64,000 nucleotides of DNA from Gammaproteobacteria bacterium. Lineage in GTDB: Bacteria; Pseudomonadota; Gammaproteobacteria; 21-64-14. Both the position numbers and the translations under genes were made by a program. Where the stretch lies: assembly GCA_027013145.1 (NCBI GenBank), contig JALUXX010000029.1, forward strand, positions 1 to 64,000, read 5' to 3'. Below the pieces are notes generated by a model. It made no database searches. It was not told the origin of the DNA and saw only the letters and a program-made list of their open reading frames with translations. Shown here piece by piece: positions 11,201 through 21,421 of this stretch. Numbering within the stretch: the first letter of the stretch is position 1; the number at the start of each line of letters is the position of its first letter.

Positions 11201-11739
11201 GCTTCGCGCCGGCGCTCCTTGTACTTGGAGATCCCGGCCGCCTCCTCGAGGAACACACGCAACTCGTCGGGCTTGGCGTCGATCAGGCGCGAGATCATGC
11301 CCTGCTCGATGATCGCGTAGGAACGCGGCCCGAGCCCGGTGCCGAGGAAGATGTCGGTGATGTCGCGACGCCGGCAGCGGGTCCCGTTGAGGAAGTAGGT
11401 GGACTGCCCGTCGCGGGCGACCTGGCGGCGGATCGAGATCTCCGCGTAGCTCGCATACTGCCCGCCGAGACTCCCGTCGCTGTTGTCGAAGACCAGTTCC
11501 ACCGAGGCCTGCCCGACCGGCTTGCGGGCGGTGGATCCGGTGAAAATGACGTCCGCCATGGATTCCCCGCGCAGGCTCTTGGCCGAACTCTCGCCCATCA
11601 CCCAGCGCACCGCGTCGATGACGTTCGACTTGCCGCAGCCGTTGGGCCCGACGATACCGACGAGGCTGCTGGGAACCGGGATGGTGGTGGGATCGACGAA
11701 CGACTTGAATCCTGCGAGCTTGATCTTGAGCAGGCGCAT
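8218..11739 (-). CDS. smc: Chromosome segregation ATPase SMC
   Basis: The 1173-residue protein is a full-length SMC of the condensin family. It has an N-terminal Walker A GPNGCGKSN (31-39), two long coiled-coil arms rich in Glu/Arg/Ala, a hinge around residues 510-660, and a C-terminal head with the signature LSGGEKALTAVAL and Walker B CMLDEVDAPLDD. It organises and segregates the nucleoid, normally with ScpA/ScpB, which are not in this window. The start is the ATG at 11739. In Pseudomonas-like genomes smc is followed by zipA and ligA; here about 5 kb intervenes. Divergent from queF. Confidence 0.97.
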   Translation of the reverse strand: MRLLKIKLAGFKSFVDPTTIPVPSSLVGIVGPNGCGKSNVIDAVRWVMGESSAKSLRGESMADVIFTGSTARKPVGQASVELVFDNSDGSLGGQYASYAEISIRRQVARDGQSTYFLNGTRCRRRDITDIFLGTGLGPRSYAIIEQGMISRLIDAKPDELRVFLEEAAGISKYKERRREAENRLRHTRENLSRLNDLRDEIAKQLDRLQRQARAAERYRELKEEQRRLQAEHLVLRLRALDREAEAVRVRLRERETALEAATADLRALEAEMERGRERQVEANETFNEVQGRFYHLGADLSRVEQSIQYARDQRRRQEGELQEVGAAVAGIEAHIARDREHLAELESSLAAKEPELERLQAAAEASAGELARVEEAMRDWEGRWEAFTERAAEPPRTAQVERTRIDHLEREVLRLRERIGRLGEERAALGDAAPEEGELEALAREGEALARDTAQRQAELDAALGEIGELRRRIAAEVAALDEGRAQLQARRGRLASLEALQQDALGAGEESVAGWLQAQGLAQAPRLAQQLEVEPGWERAVEAVLGRHLEAVCRPGIDGVLDALVQLDAGTLTLIDPERLGDGPGGADADAPALADKVRAPWPVGALFAGIHAAADLSAALAIRARLAPGESVVTPEGLWLGTGWVRVARGDSGHTGVLLRGREINELQDVIQRESQEIARAQDALDGLRADLHEAEDRRERLQAEVNRLHQRHSEVRAEHDTRRARLEQRRERAAAAERESAELEARVADGEGEIGAARGRLEAALEASARLETERAALTEERERLRDERQAARERARSDREAGHELALQVEAQRSARAATGQNLGRMEQQLAGFAERRARLEHALAEGVAPLEELERELAVLLERRSGVEAELADARRAVEAIDETLRGQEQERVQIEGRIEAARGAVEGERLALQELKVRRQSLEEQLAETGAGFEELDRALAADADPEAWAEQVAAVEQRIQRLGAINLAAIEEFEQEQERKRYLDAQHEDLTEAVTTLENAIRKIDRETRALFKDTFDRVNTVLQQTFPRLFGGGHAYMEMTGEEVLDAGVAVLARPPGKRVTNIHLLSGGEKALTAVALVFAIFELNPAPFCMLDEVDAPLDDTNVGRFCDLVREMSERVQFVFITHNKVTMEMANQLTGVTMNEPGVSRLVAVDIDQAVRMAAAG

Positions 11740-11833
11740 GGACGGGTCGGTTTCTCGCGCTCGGGGGTTGGTGTAGAGTGGCGGCGTACATTATGCACGA
11801 CAACCGCGAGAAAGCGCACCACCGCCCGCCCGC

Positions 11834-12235
11834 ATGCCGACCCGCCCCAGCAAAGACCTGGAAACCTTCGACAATCCGAACCCGGAGCGGGACTACTTCA
11901 TCCACATCCGGGTCCCGGAGTTCACCTGCCTGTGCCCGAAGACCGGCCAGCCGGACTTCGCGGTCCTCTACCTCGACTACGTCCCCGACCGGCGCTGCAT
12001 CGAGCTGAAATCGCTCAAGCTCTACGTCTGGTCCTACCGCGACGAGGGCGCCTTCCACGAGGCGGTGACGAACCGGATCCTGGACGATCTCGTGGCGGCC
12101 TGCGACCCGCGCTACCTGCGCGTGCGCGCCGAGTTCAACGTCCGCGGGGGCATCTACACGACCGTGGCGGCCGAACACCGCCGCCCCGGCTGGCGGGCCC
12201 CGGCGCCGGTCCCCGCCGCCGACGCGGCCCGCTGA
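11834..12235 (+). CDS. queF: NADPH-dependent preQ0 reductase QueF (short type)
   Basis: The 133-residue protein reduces 7-cyano-7-deazaguanine to preQ1 in queuosine synthesis. It carries the QueF signature [14 protein letters not shown] with the catalytic cysteine in LCP (C34), and the substrate/NADPH-binding segment [20 protein letters not shown]. The length is that of the unimodular Bacillus-type enzyme, not the ~280-residue bimodular E. coli form. It is divergent from smc with a 94-bp gap and followed 25 bp later by the FGGY kinase. Confidence 0.95.
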   Translation: MPTRPSKDLETFDNPNPERDYFIHIRVPEFTCLCPKTGQPDFAVLYLDYVPDRRCIELKSLKLYVWSYRDEGAFHEAVTNRILDDLVAACDPRYLRVRAEFNVRGGIYTTVAAEHRRPGWRAPAPVPAADAAR

Positions 12236-12260
12236 GCCGCACCGCAAGGGGCCCGGCGCG

Positions 12261-13550
12261 ATGGACGGGCTGTACCTGGGGATCGATCTGGGCACCTCGG
12301 GCTGCCGCGTGTTGGCCGTCGACGCCGCGGGCGCCGTGCGCGCGGCGCAGGCCGAGCCGATGCCGCCCCCCCGGCGCCGCGACGGGTGCAGCGAGCAGGA
12401 CCCGCAGCAGTGGTGGACGGCCCTGGAGCGCGCCCTGCACGCCCTGCTCGCCGACGTACCGGCCGGACGGGTCCGGGCGCTGGCCGTCGACGGGACCGCA
12501 GCCACCGTCCTGCTCGCCGACGCCGACGGCGTCCCGCTCACCCCGGCGCTGCTCTACGACGACACCCGCGCGCGCGCCGAGGCGCAACGCATCGCCGCCC
12601 TCGCCCCGGCAGATAGCCCCGCCGCCCAGCCCGGCTCGGGCCTGGCCAAGCTCCTGTGGCTGCTGGGGTGTCCGGGCACCGAACGAGCGCGGTACGCGCT
12701 GCACGCGGCCGACTGGGTCGCCGGCCGGCTGCGCGGGCGCTTCGGCGCCAGCGACCTCAACCACTGTCTGAAGATGGGCTGCGACCCCGCCGGCGCCTGG
12801 CCCGAGTGGGTCGCCCGTCTCGGCCTGGACCGCGCGCTGCTGCCGCGGCCGCACCGCCCGGGCACCCCCCTCGGGCCGCTCGCCCCCGCGGTCGCCGCCG
12901 CATTCGGCCTGCCGCGTACCGTTCAGGTCGTCGCCGGGACCACCGACAGTACCGCCGCGTTCCTCGCCACCGGCGCGGCGCGCCCCGGCGAGGCGGTGAC
13001 CTCGCTGGGCTCCACCCTGGTGCTCAAGATCGTCTCGCGACATCCGGTGGCTTCGGCCCGCCACGGAGTCTACAGCCAGCCGCTCGACGACCGGTGGCTC
13101 GCCGGGGGTGCCTCGAACAGCGGCGGCGCGGTGTTGCGGGCGTTCTTCACGCAGGCGGCGATCGACGCCATGACCCCGCGCCTCGACCCCGACCGGGAGA
13201 CCGGGCTCGACTACTATCCGCTGCCGGGCCCCGGCGAGCGCTTCCCGGTCGCGGACCCGGACCTCGCGCCGCGACTCGCGCCCCGCCCCGACGACGATGT
13301 GCGCTTCTTCCAGGGCCTGCTGGAAGGCATCGCCCGCATCGAGGCGCGCGGCTATCAGTTGCTCGCCGAACTCGGCGCGCCGGCGCCGGTGTCGGTGCGC
13401 ACCGTCGGCGGCGGCGCGCGCAACGAGCCCTGGCGGCGCCTGCGCGAGCGGCTGCTGGGGATCCCGGTGATCGCCGCGGAGCACGAGGACGCGGCCTACG
13501 GCGCGGCCCTGCTCGCGCGGCGCAGCGCCGCAGCGCCCGATCCTCTATGA
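12261..13550 (+). CDS. FGGY-family sugar kinase, D-ribulose kinase-like
   Basis: The 429-residue protein is an FGGY carbohydrate kinase: phosphate-1 motif GIDLGTSGCRVLAVD at the N-terminus, the metal/ATP motif AVDGTAATVLLAD, the GTTDSTAAF segment and the C-terminal adenosine motif TVGGGARNEPWRRL. It is shorter than xylulokinase (~490) and resembles the compact D-ribulose kinases of cyanobacteria and plants, which is the basis for the substrate suggestion. Xylulose or another ketose cannot be excluded. Its stop overlaps the cysZ start as ATGA, so the two are translated together. Confidence 0.78.
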   Translation: MDGLYLGIDLGTSGCRVLAVDAAGAVRAAQAEPMPPPRRRDGCSEQDPQQWWTALERALHALLADVPAGRVRALAVDGTAATVLLADADGVPLTPALLYDDTRARAEAQRIAALAPADSPAAQPGSGLAKLLWLLGCPGTERARYALHAADWVAGRLRGRFGASDLNHCLKMGCDPAGAWPEWVARLGLDRALLPRPHRPGTPLGPLAPAVAAAFGLPRTVQVVAGTTDSTAAFLATGAARPGEAVTSLGSTLVLKIVSRHPVASARHGVYSQPLDDRWLAGGASNSGGAVLRAFFTQAAIDAMTPRLDPDRETGLDYYPLPGPGERFPVADPDLAPRLAPRPDDDVRFFQGLLEGIARIEARGYQLLAELGAPAPVSVRTVGGGARNEPWRRLRERLLGIPVIAAEHEDAAYGAALLARRSAAAPDPL

Positions 13551-14323
13551 AATCGCGGCGCGCGCGCGGCCCCGCGGCGGGGGCGTTCTGCTTCGTACGC
13601 GGCCTGCGGCTGCTCGCCCATCCGCGGCTGCGCGGGGTGGTGGCGCTGCCGCTGGCGATCAACACCGCGCTGTTCGCCGCCGCGATCGCCTATGCCGCGT
13701 CCGACTTCCGCGCCTGGATCGACCGCCTGGTTCCCGCCTGGCTCGAATGGCTGCGCTGGCTGCTGTGGCCGCTGTTTGCGGCCGTGGCCCTGCTGGTCCT
13801 GTTCTACGGATTCTCGCTGATGGCCAACGTGGTCGCGGCGCCGTTCAACGCCGTGCTCGCCGCGCGCGTCGAGCGCCTGTTGGATCCGGGTCCGCACGGC
13901 GGCGCGGCCGGCGGCGCGGTACGCGAGGCGTTGCGCGGGCTGATCGCGGAACTGCGCAAACTCGGCTACTTTGCGGTGCGCGCCGCTGCGCTGCTGGTCC
14001 TGACCCTGATCCCCGGCGTCAACGTCGCGGCGCCGTTCCTGTGGGCTGCCTTCGGGGCCTGGGCGCTCGCCCTCGAGTACCTCGACTACCCCATGGGCAA
14101 CCACGGCATCGGTTTTCCCGAGCAGCGCCGCCGCCTGCGTGCGCGCCTCGGGACGACCCTCGGTTTCGGCGGGGCGGCCCTGCTGGCGACGATGATCCCG
14201 GTGGTGAACTTCCTCGCCATGCCCGCGGCGGTGGCCGGCGCCACGGTGCTGTGGACGGAGGCGTTCGCGCCCGAGCCCGGCGGCACCCGGGATCTGTCGG
14301 CCGCGGGCGTCTCGGAGCCGTGA
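13547..14323 (+). CDS. cysZ: CysZ-like sulfate transporter / EI24 family membrane protein
   Basis: The 258-residue protein is an integral membrane protein with several hydrophobic segments (VALPLAINTALFAAAIAYAA, LLWPLFAAVALLVLFYGFSL, AALLVLTLIPGVNVAAPFLW, LLATMIPVVNFLAMPAAVAG). CysZ/EI24 hallmarks include FVRGLRLLAHPRLRGVVALPL, SLMANVVAAPFNAVLAARVE, the IPGVN turn and ALEYLDYPMGNHGIGF. The family imports sulfate for cysteine synthesis. It starts at the ATG overlapping the kinase stop. No other cys genes lie nearby. Confidence 0.88.
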   Translation: MKSRRARGPAAGAFCFVRGLRLLAHPRLRGVVALPLAINTALFAAAIAYAASDFRAWIDRLVPAWLEWLRWLLWPLFAAVALLVLFYGFSLMANVVAAPFNAVLAARVERLLDPGPHGGAAGGAVREALRGLIAELRKLGYFAVRAAALLVLTLIPGVNVAAPFLWAAFGAWALALEYLDYPMGNHGIGFPEQRRRLRARLGTTLGFGGAALLATMIPVVNFLAMPAAVAGATVLWTEAFAPEPGGTRDLSAAGVSEP

Positions 14324-14454
14324 CGGGCGTAACCGGGCGGGGAGCGCCACCCAATCCACGGCGCCAACGCGCAGGGCGGGCCTGCCCCCCGACGACGACG
14401 CCGATTGCGATTTCCATCCGGCGCGGCGGGGACCTTCGAAAACAGACCAAAGCG

Positions 14455-14518
14455 CCACGGAATCCACCGAACCCACGGACGGGTTTCATTCATTCCGTGC
14501 GTTCCGTGGATTCCGTGG
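14455..14518. repeat. Hairpin repeat family A, copy 1
   Basis: Inverted repeat with a roughly 25-bp stem, CCACGGAATCCACCGAACCC and its near-complement, around a GGGTTTCATTCATT loop. It is preceded by GATTTCCATCCGG...GACCTTCGAAAACAG, as in the 22.5-kb copy. Confidence 0.85.
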
Positions 14519-14670
14519 CCTCCTCCTGCGGCGTCGGCCGGGCAAGCCCGGCCCTACCCCGCCTCCCACGCCGATCCAGGCACCGGTAGGGCGGGGCTTG
14601 CCCCGCCGCGATGCCTGGAATCATGATTTCCGTTGGCCGCGGCTGCGTCCCTCGGAGACGGACAAAAGCA

Positions 14671-14734
14671 CCACGGAATCCACCGAACCCACGGACGGGT
14701 TTCATTCATTCCGTGCGTTCCGTGGATTCCGTGG
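14671..14734. repeat. Hairpin repeat family A, copy 2
   Basis: Same stem-loop as copy 1, 216 bp downstream. Its left flank GCGTCCCTCGGAGACGGACA is shared with copy 3 but not copy 1. Confidence 0.85.
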
Positions 14735-14888
14735 CCTCTTCATGCGGCGTCGGCCGGGCAAGCCCGGCCCTACCCGGTCTCCCACGCCGATCCGGGCACC
14801 GGTAGGGCGGGGCTCGCCCCGCCGACGATGCCCGGGATCGCGATGTTCGCCCGGGCGCGGCTGCGTCCCTCGGAGACGGACAAAAGCG

Positions 14889-14952
14889 CCACGGAATCCA
14901 CCGAACCCACGGACGGGTTTCATTCATTCCGTGCGTTCCGTGGATTCCGCGG
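14889..14952. repeat. Hairpin repeat family A, copy 3
   Basis: Same stem-loop, 218 bp after copy 2, with one change in the right arm (CCGCGG instead of CCGTGG). Confidence 0.85.
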
Positions 14953-15088
14953 CCTCTTCATGCGGCGTCGGCCGGGCAAGCCCGGCCCTACCCCACCCCC
15001 AACGCCGGCCCGGGCGCCCGTAGGGCGGGCCTCGGCCCGCCGACGACGGCGATCCAAACGACAACGGTCCGATCAACGGCATCGGCCC

Positions 15089-15113
15089 GTAGGGCGGGGC
15101 TTGCCCCGCCGAC
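15089..15113. repeat. GTAGGGCGGGG palindrome (family B)
   Basis: GTAGGGCGGGGCTTGCCCCG followed by CCGAC is a GC-rich hairpin. Sister copies are at 14586, 14802, 15020, 21141, 21192, 21264 and 22613 in either orientation. Confidence 0.8.
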
Positions 15114-15152
15114 GACGTTTGATCCAAACCACGTCCGACCAGGCAACGGCCT

Positions 15153-15175
15153 CGGCCGGGCAAACCCGGCCCTAC
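15153..15175. repeat. Family B palindrome overlapping the aminotransferase stop
   Basis: CGGCCGGGCAAACCCGGCCCTAC runs into the 3' end of the aminotransferase gene. On the minus strand its GTAGGG end supplies that gene's TAG stop codon (15172-15174). Confidence 0.75.
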
Positions 15176-16353
15176 GACATCCGGTCGAGGAACGCGCGGA
15201 TGCGCGCCACGCCCTCCTGCAGGCGATCGAGGCCGGTGGTGTAGGCGAACCGCAGGTGTCGTTCCGGCGCATGGACGCCGAAGTCGTTACCCGGGGTCAC
15301 CGCCACTCCCGCCTCATCCAGCAGCGCGCGGCTGAAGGCCTCGCTGTCCGAGGTCAGCGCCGAACTGTCGGCATAGAGGTAGAAGGCGCCCTGAGGGACG
15401 AGGGGGATGGAAAAGCCCAGTTCACGCAGCGCCGGGAGCAGGTAGTCGCGCCGGCGGCGAAATTCCTCACGACGCGCCTCGAGCAGGGGCGCGGTCTGCG
15501 GCGCCAGCGCCGCGACGGCGGCATACTGGGCCGGCGTCGAGGCCGCGAGGAAGAGGTTCTGCGCCAGCTTGTCGAGGTCCTCCACCCAACGCCGCGGACT
15601 CACGACCCAGCCGACGCGCCAGCCGGTCATGCCGAAGTACTTGGAGAAACTGTTCACGACGAACACGTCCGCCTCCCCATCGGGTTCGACCGCCGACGCC
15701 GCCGGCTCGCCGTACACCAGGCCGTGATAGATCTCGTCGACCACCAGCACCGCACCGCGATTCGTCACGAATTCACGCACCGCCTCCAGCTCTGCGCGCG
15801 GCACGACGGTGCCCGTGGGGTTGGCCGGCGAGGCGATCAGGACGGCGGCGACATCCGCCGTCCAGTGTCGCTCGAGAAGCTCCGGCGTAAGGCGGTAGGC
15901 GCAATCGGGGCCGACCGGAACGGGGGCGGCGACGCCGTCGAACAGGCGCACGAAGTGTCGATTGCAGGGATACCCCGGGTCGGCCATGAGCACGCGCCGA
16001 CCCGGATCGACCACGGCGGCGAGCACCAGCTGCAGCGCCCCCGAGGCCCCCGGCGTGACGAGCACGCGCCCCGGATCGAGCGCGACGCCATGCCGCGCGT
16101 AATCGGCGGCGATCGCGGTGCGCAGCTCGGGGAGACCCGCGGCGGGCGTGTAGTGCGTGTGCCCGGCGCGCAGCGCGCGGCAGCCGGCCTCGACGATCGG
16201 CGCGGCGGTCGGGAAGTCCGGCTCGCCGATTTCCAGGTGGACGATATCACGCCCCTGCGCCTCGAGGGCGCGCGCGCGGGCGAGCAGGTCCATGACCCGA
16301 AACGGCTCGATCCCGGCCATCCGACCCGCCGCCACCGCCCGCGACATCGCCAT
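15172..16353 (-). CDS. PLP-dependent class I/II aminotransferase
   Basis: The 393-residue protein is a fold-type I aminotransferase: an N-terminal [17 protein letters not shown] segment, [10 protein letters not shown]-type cofactor region ([12 protein letters not shown]), [11 protein letters not shown] with the carboxylate-binding Asn, [12 protein letters not shown] with the PLP Asp and Tyr, and the Schiff-base lysine in [17 protein letters not shown]. It resembles aspartate/alanine-type aminotransferases (AspC/AlaA/PatA-like), but the substrate cannot be assigned. Start ATG 16353 follows a GGAGAAGG site; ATG 16347 is an alternative. The ORF-track start is 58 codons too long. The stop codon sits inside a palindromic repeat. 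Confidence 0.88.
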   Translation of the reverse strand: MAMSRAVAAGRMAGIEPFRVMDLLARARALEAQGRDIVHLEIGEPDFPTAAPIVEAGCRALRAGHTHYTPAAGLPELRTAIAADYARHGVALDPGRVLVTPGASGALQLVLAAVVDPGRRVLMADPGYPCNRHFVRLFDGVAAPVPVGPDCAYRLTPELLERHWTADVAAVLIASPANPTGTVVPRAELEAVREFVTNRGAVLVVDEIYHGLVYGEPAASAVEPDGEADVFVVNSFSKYFGMTGWRVGWVVSPRRWVEDLDKLAQNLFLAASTPAQYAAVAALAPQTAPLLEARREEFRRRRDYLLPALRELGFSIPLVPQGAFYLYADSSALTSDSEAFSRALLDEAGVAVTPGNDFGVHAPERHLRFAYTTGLDRLQEGVARIRAFLDRMS

Positions 16354-16462
16354 CCGCCCTTCTCCCCGGGCCCGAGGCCCGCGCAGGTCCGCGGGGACCG
16401 GCGCCGAAATGCCCCGCCCGCGAGGCGCCACGACGCCTCGCGGCAGGCGGATCCCGCGCGCC

Positions 16463-17269
16463 TCAGCGCGTGCGCGCGAGCAGGGTCCGCAGCAGGGCCA
16501 GGTCCACCTGCGAGGCGCCGCCCGCATCGCCCGCGAGCAGCGTGAACGAGCGCTCCGGCTCCCCCAGGTGGTCCACCACGAGGCAGGCGCCGGCGAAATC
16601 CGCGCCGCGGCTGTAGTGGCTCACAGTGACGACGGTCGGCACGCCCGCGGCGCGCGCCGACTGCAGACCCGCCGGCGAATCCTCGAACGCGACGCAGTCC
16701 TGGGCCCGCAGCCCGCAACGCTGCAAGGCGTATTCGTAGATATCGGGCGCCGGTTTCTTCGCGGGCACGATGTCGCCGGCCGCGATCAGCGCAAACCACC
16801 CGTGCGCGTCGGGCGCGATGCAATGCTCCAGCAGCGCGTCGACGTTCGCCGGCGAGGTGGTGGTGACGATCAGCATCGGAATGCCGGCCGCGCGCGCCTC
16901 GGCGAACAGCCGGCGCACGCCGGGGCGCAGGCCGATCCGCCCGCGCGCCAGCAACTCGGCGTAGCGGCGGTTCTTGTCCCGGTGCAGCGCGGCGATGAAG
17001 GCGTCGCGATCCGGCGGCCAGGTGAATTCGGGTCGGTGTCGTGCCACGTAATGACGGATGCGTTCCTTGCCGCCGGTCACCGACAGCAGCTCGCCGTAGA
17101 GCGACTCGGACCACTCCCAGTCCAGGCCGGCGGCGTGAAACGCCTGATTGAACGCGACGCGATGACCGTCGCGCTCGGTCTCGGCCAACGTGCCGTCGAC
17201 ATCGAAGAGGAGCGCCGCGGGGAGCGGCGCCGCGGGATCCGCAGGGCGGGATGCAACCGTCTGGGCCAA
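16463..17269 (-). CDS. cbbY: HAD-superfamily sugar phosphatase, CbbY-like
   Basis: The 268-residue protein has HAD motif [14 protein letters not shown], cap segment [16 protein letters not shown]...[14 protein letters not shown], motif [10 protein letters not shown], motif III lysine in [14 protein letters not shown] and motif [17 protein letters not shown]. The cap sequence closely follows CbbY, which removes the inhibitor xylulose-1,5-bisphosphate made by RuBisCO. RuBisCO itself is not in the window. Start uncertain: a TTG at 17269 places the HAD motif about 20 residues in and leaves room for the divergent dksA promoter, whereas the track's GTG (17362) would overlap it. No ATG is available. 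Confidence 0.83.
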   Translation of the reverse strand: MAQTVASRPADPAAPLPAALLFDVDGTLAETERDGHRVAFNQAFHAAGLDWEWSESLYGELLSVTGGKERIRHYVARHRPEFTWPPDRDAFIAALHRDKNRRYAELLARGRIGLRPGVRRLFAEARAAGIPMLIVTTTSPANVDALLEHCIAPDAHGWFALIAAGDIVPAKKPAPDIYEYALQRCGLRAQDCVAFEDSPAGLQSARAAGVPTVVTVSHYSRGADFAGACLVVDHLGEPERSFTLLAGDAGGASQVDLALLRTLLARTR

Positions 17270-17368
17270 CTGAATAATCCCTCGTGCGCCGGGGCGGCCA
17301 CGATAGCACGCGGCGCAGGGACCTCCAAGGGCCCGGGGACCGGGAACGCCGGCGCGCGGCACGTTTCC

Positions 17369-17397
17369 TTGCGCCTCCTGGACCTTTCTGGTATAGG
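17369..17397 (+). promoter_or_regulatory. Candidate sigma-70 promoter for dksA
   Basis: TTGCGC, a 17-bp spacer, then TATAGG in a TGGTATAGG extended -10 context, ending 37 nt before the dksA ATG. A good Shine-Dalgarno (CCAGGAG) follows. Confidence 0.6.
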
Positions 17398-17434
17398 TTT
17401 CCCGCTTTACGAACGGGACCTCCAGGAGTCACGG

Positions 17435-18079
17435 ATGCCAGCCAGCAAGAAGGGCGCGAAGGGCCGGGCGAGCACGGGTACGAAGGCGGCCGCGTCTGCA
17501 CGCAAGAGCGGCGGCGGCAACGCCGCACCGAAGAAGGCCGCGACAAAGAAGGCGGCGACGAAGAAGGCCACACCCCGCAAGGCGCCCGCGACGCGCGGCG
17601 CGCGGCCGGTCGCGGTGCGGCCCGCGGGCGTCGCTCCTGCGGGTACCGAGGGGGCGGGCCCGCTGTCGATCACGGGTCTGGCCCCGTACGAGCCCAAGAA
17701 GGGCGAGCCCTATATGAGCGATGCCCAGACCGAGCACTTCCGCAAGATCCTGCTCGAGTGGAAGCGCCAGCTCATGGAGGAGACCGAGCGCACCGTGCAC
17801 CACATGCAGGACGAGGCGGCCAACTTCCCCGACCCCAATGACCGGGCGACGCAGGAAGAGGAGTTCAGCCTCGAGCTGCGCACGCGCGATCGCGAGCGCA
17901 AGCTCGTGAAGAAGATCAACGAGGCCCTGGCCCGCATCGAGACCGGCGAGTACGGATACTGCGAGGCCTGCGGTGTCGAGATCGGCATCCGCCGCCTCGA
18001 GGCGCGCCCGACGGCGACGCTGTGCATCGACTGCAAGACGCTCGATGAGATCCGCGAGAAGCAGATGAGCGCGAGCTGA
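17435..18079 (+). CDS. dksA: RNA polymerase-binding transcription factor DksA with long basic N-terminal tail
   Basis: The 214-residue protein works with ppGpp at the RNA polymerase secondary channel. The core is canonical: [17 protein letters not shown], a coiled coil with the tip motif DPNDRA (DxxDxA), and a zinc finger CEAC...CIDC with 17-residue spacing. It ends IREKQMSAS, as in E. coli. It is about 60 residues longer than the E. coli protein because of an N-terminal Lys/Ala-rich tail ([20 protein letters not shown]) resembling histone-like tails. The ATG at 17435 follows AGGAGTCACGG. gluQ follows by 21 bp, a common neighbour in gammaproteobacteria. Confidence 0.96.
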   Translation: MPASKKGAKGRASTGTKAAASARKSGGGNAAPKKAATKKAATKKATPRKAPATRGARPVAVRPAGVAPAGTEGAGPLSITGLAPYEPKKGEPYMSDAQTEHFRKILLEWKRQLMEETERTVHHMQDEAANFPDPNDRATQEEEFSLELRTRDRERKLVKKINEALARIETGEYGYCEACGVEIGIRRLEARPTATLCIDCKTLDEIREKQMSAS

Positions 18080-18100
18080 GCGCCGCGGGTCCCCCGACCC

Positions 18101-19021
18101 GTGGCCGCCCCGACCGATCCCGCGACCGGCCGCTACTGCGGCCGCTTCGCCCCCTCCCCCACCGGCCCGCTGCACCTCGGCTCGCTGCTCGCGGCGGTCG
18201 CGAGCTTTCTGCAGGCCCGTACCCGCGGCGGAGCGTGGCGGCTGCGGATCGAGGACCTCGACCCGCCGCGCGCGGTCGCCGGCGCCGCCGACGCCATCCT
18301 GCGCACCCTCGAGGCCTTCGGCCTGCACTGGGACGGCGAGGTACGCTACCAGAGCGGGCGGGGCGACGCCTATGCGCAGGCCGTCGAACGCCTCCGGCGC
18401 ACCGGACACGTCTATCCGTGCGCCTGCTCCCGCCGCGAGATCGCCGACTCCGCTCGCGCGGGAATCGAGGGCGCGGTCTATCCCGGGACCTGCCGCGCGG
18501 GGGTCGCGGCGGGACGCACCGCGCGCGCCCTGCGCGTGCGCACCGACACCGCTGCGATCACCGTTGTCGACGGGATCCAGGGTCCCGTCACCCTCGACTT
18601 GGCGCGCGAGGTCGGCGATTTCGTCGTACGTCGCGCCGATGGGCCCTACGCCTATCAACTCGCCGTCGTCGTCGACGACGCCGAGGACGGCGTCACCGAA
18701 GTGGTGCGCGGGGCCGATCTGCTGTACTCGACCCACCGCCAGATTCACCTGCAGCGACTGCTGGACCTGCCCTCGCCCCGCTACCGGCACATCCCGGTAC
18801 TCACCGACCGCGACGGCCGCAAACTGAGCAAGAGCGGGGGCGACGCCGCCGTCGATCCGCGCAACCCCGTCCCGACGCTTTGGAGGGCGCTGGACCTGCT
18901 CGGGCAGTCGCCGCCGCCGGAACTTCACCGCGCCCCGGTCGGCGAACTGTGGGGCTGGGCCCGCGAACACTGGCGCATCGACGCGGTCCCCCGCGTGCGC
19001 TCCCTGCTGCTCACGGGGTGA
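18101..19021 (+). CDS. gluQ: Glutamyl-Q tRNA(Asp) synthetase
   Basis: The 306-residue protein is a truncated glutamyl-tRNA synthetase paralogue that attaches glutamate to queuosine in tRNA(Asp). Motifs: GRFAPSPTGPLHLGSL (HIGH equivalent), RIEDLDPPR, zinc ligands CAC...YPGTC, and KLSKS in GRKLSKSGG. The C-terminal anticodon-binding domain of GltX is absent, and length fits GluQ-RS (~300). It starts at the GTG at 18101, 21 bp after dksA. queF 6 kb upstream provides another queuosine step. Confidence 0.95.
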   Translation: MAAPTDPATGRYCGRFAPSPTGPLHLGSLLAAVASFLQARTRGGAWRLRIEDLDPPRAVAGAADAILRTLEAFGLHWDGEVRYQSGRGDAYAQAVERLRRTGHVYPCACSRREIADSARAGIEGAVYPGTCRAGVAAGRTARALRVRTDTAAITVVDGIQGPVTLDLAREVGDFVVRRADGPYAYQLAVVVDDAEDGVTEVVRGADLLYSTHRQIHLQRLLDLPSPRYRHIPVLTDRDGRKLSKSGGDAAVDPRNPVPTLWRALDLLGQSPPPELHRAPVGELWGWAREHWRIDAVPRVRSLLLTG

Positions 19022-19117
19022 ACCGCGGGCCCCGCTCGGCTAAGATCGGACCCTGGCGCCGCCCGCGGGCGCGGACGGCCGGACGATGAGCCACGAGGCG
19101 GGATACGGGGGAAGGAT

Positions 19118-21058
<1,941 letters not shown>

Positions 21059-21394
21059 ACCCGCCCGCCGAACCCGCTCGCCGAACCCGCTCGATAGGGC
21101 AGGCGCCGCGGATCGGTCCGCTGTGGTTCCGATCGCGCGTCGTCGGCGGGGCAAGCCCCGCCCTACGGGCGCCCGGGTCGGCATGGGAGGTGTAGGGTCG
21201 GGCTTGCCCGACCTACCGGCCGACGACGCGGATCGGTGCGACGTCGTCCGGATCGGGCGTCTCGGCGGGGCAAGCCCCGCCCTACAGGCCTACCGGCCGA
21301 CGTCGCGGATCGGTCCGACATGGTCTGTGTGATGGGGTCGTGTGCGATGGGGTCGGAGTCAGCGCCCGCAGGAGAACACCTCAAGGTTGCGACG
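21059..21394. repeat. Repeat-filled region between acs and the hydrolase
   Basis: Contains three family B palindromes (21141-21166, 21192-21216, 21264-21285), separated by a GACGACGCGGATCGGTnCGA motif repeated three times. It continues into the GGGGTCGGAGTC element at 21349. The first hairpins could act as the acs transcript end, although none has a T-run. Confidence 0.8.
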
Positions 21395-21421
21395 ATGTCC
21401 GGGGGCGGTGACTCCGACCCC
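21349..21421. repeat. GGGGTCGGAGTC inverted-repeat element (family D), copy overlapping a gene start
   Basis: Starts GGGGTCGGAGTCAGCGCC and ends GGCGGTGACTCCGACCCC, with a 37-bp centre. It is the same architecture as the 35.5-35.66 kb elements. The annotated hydrolase ATG (21395) lies inside it. Confidence 0.75.

Larger units (their letters stand above)
14324..15171. repeat. Composite tandem repeat field between cysZ and aminotransferase
   Basis: 848 bp without a gene. Three copies of a roughly 217-bp unit follow each other. Each unit contains a long hairpin CCACGGAATCCACCGAAC...GTTCCGTGGATTCCGTGG (14455-14518, 14671-14734, 14889-14952), then a GTCGGCCGGGCAAGCCCGGCCCTAC palindrome, then a GTAGGGCGGGGC(T/C)(T/C)GCCCCGCC palindrome. 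Listed ORFs here are translations of the repeat in several frames and are not genes. A divergent fourth copy lies at 22480-22635. Confidence 0.85.

Noticed and set aside
14598-15244. Several short ORFs with similar peptides (KAPRNPPNPRTGFIHSVRSVD)
   Set aside because: They are translations of the family A repeat in different frames, which explains the similarity; no gene is implied.
15172-16527. Aminotransferase start at 16527 as in the ORF track
   Set aside because: The first 58 codons are Arg/Pro-rich without family similarity, whereas ATG 16353 has a Shine-Dalgarno and gives the usual length.
21141-21285. Rho-independent terminators after acs
   Set aside because: Strong GC hairpins are present but lack T-runs on either strand; they match the dispersed palindrome family instead.
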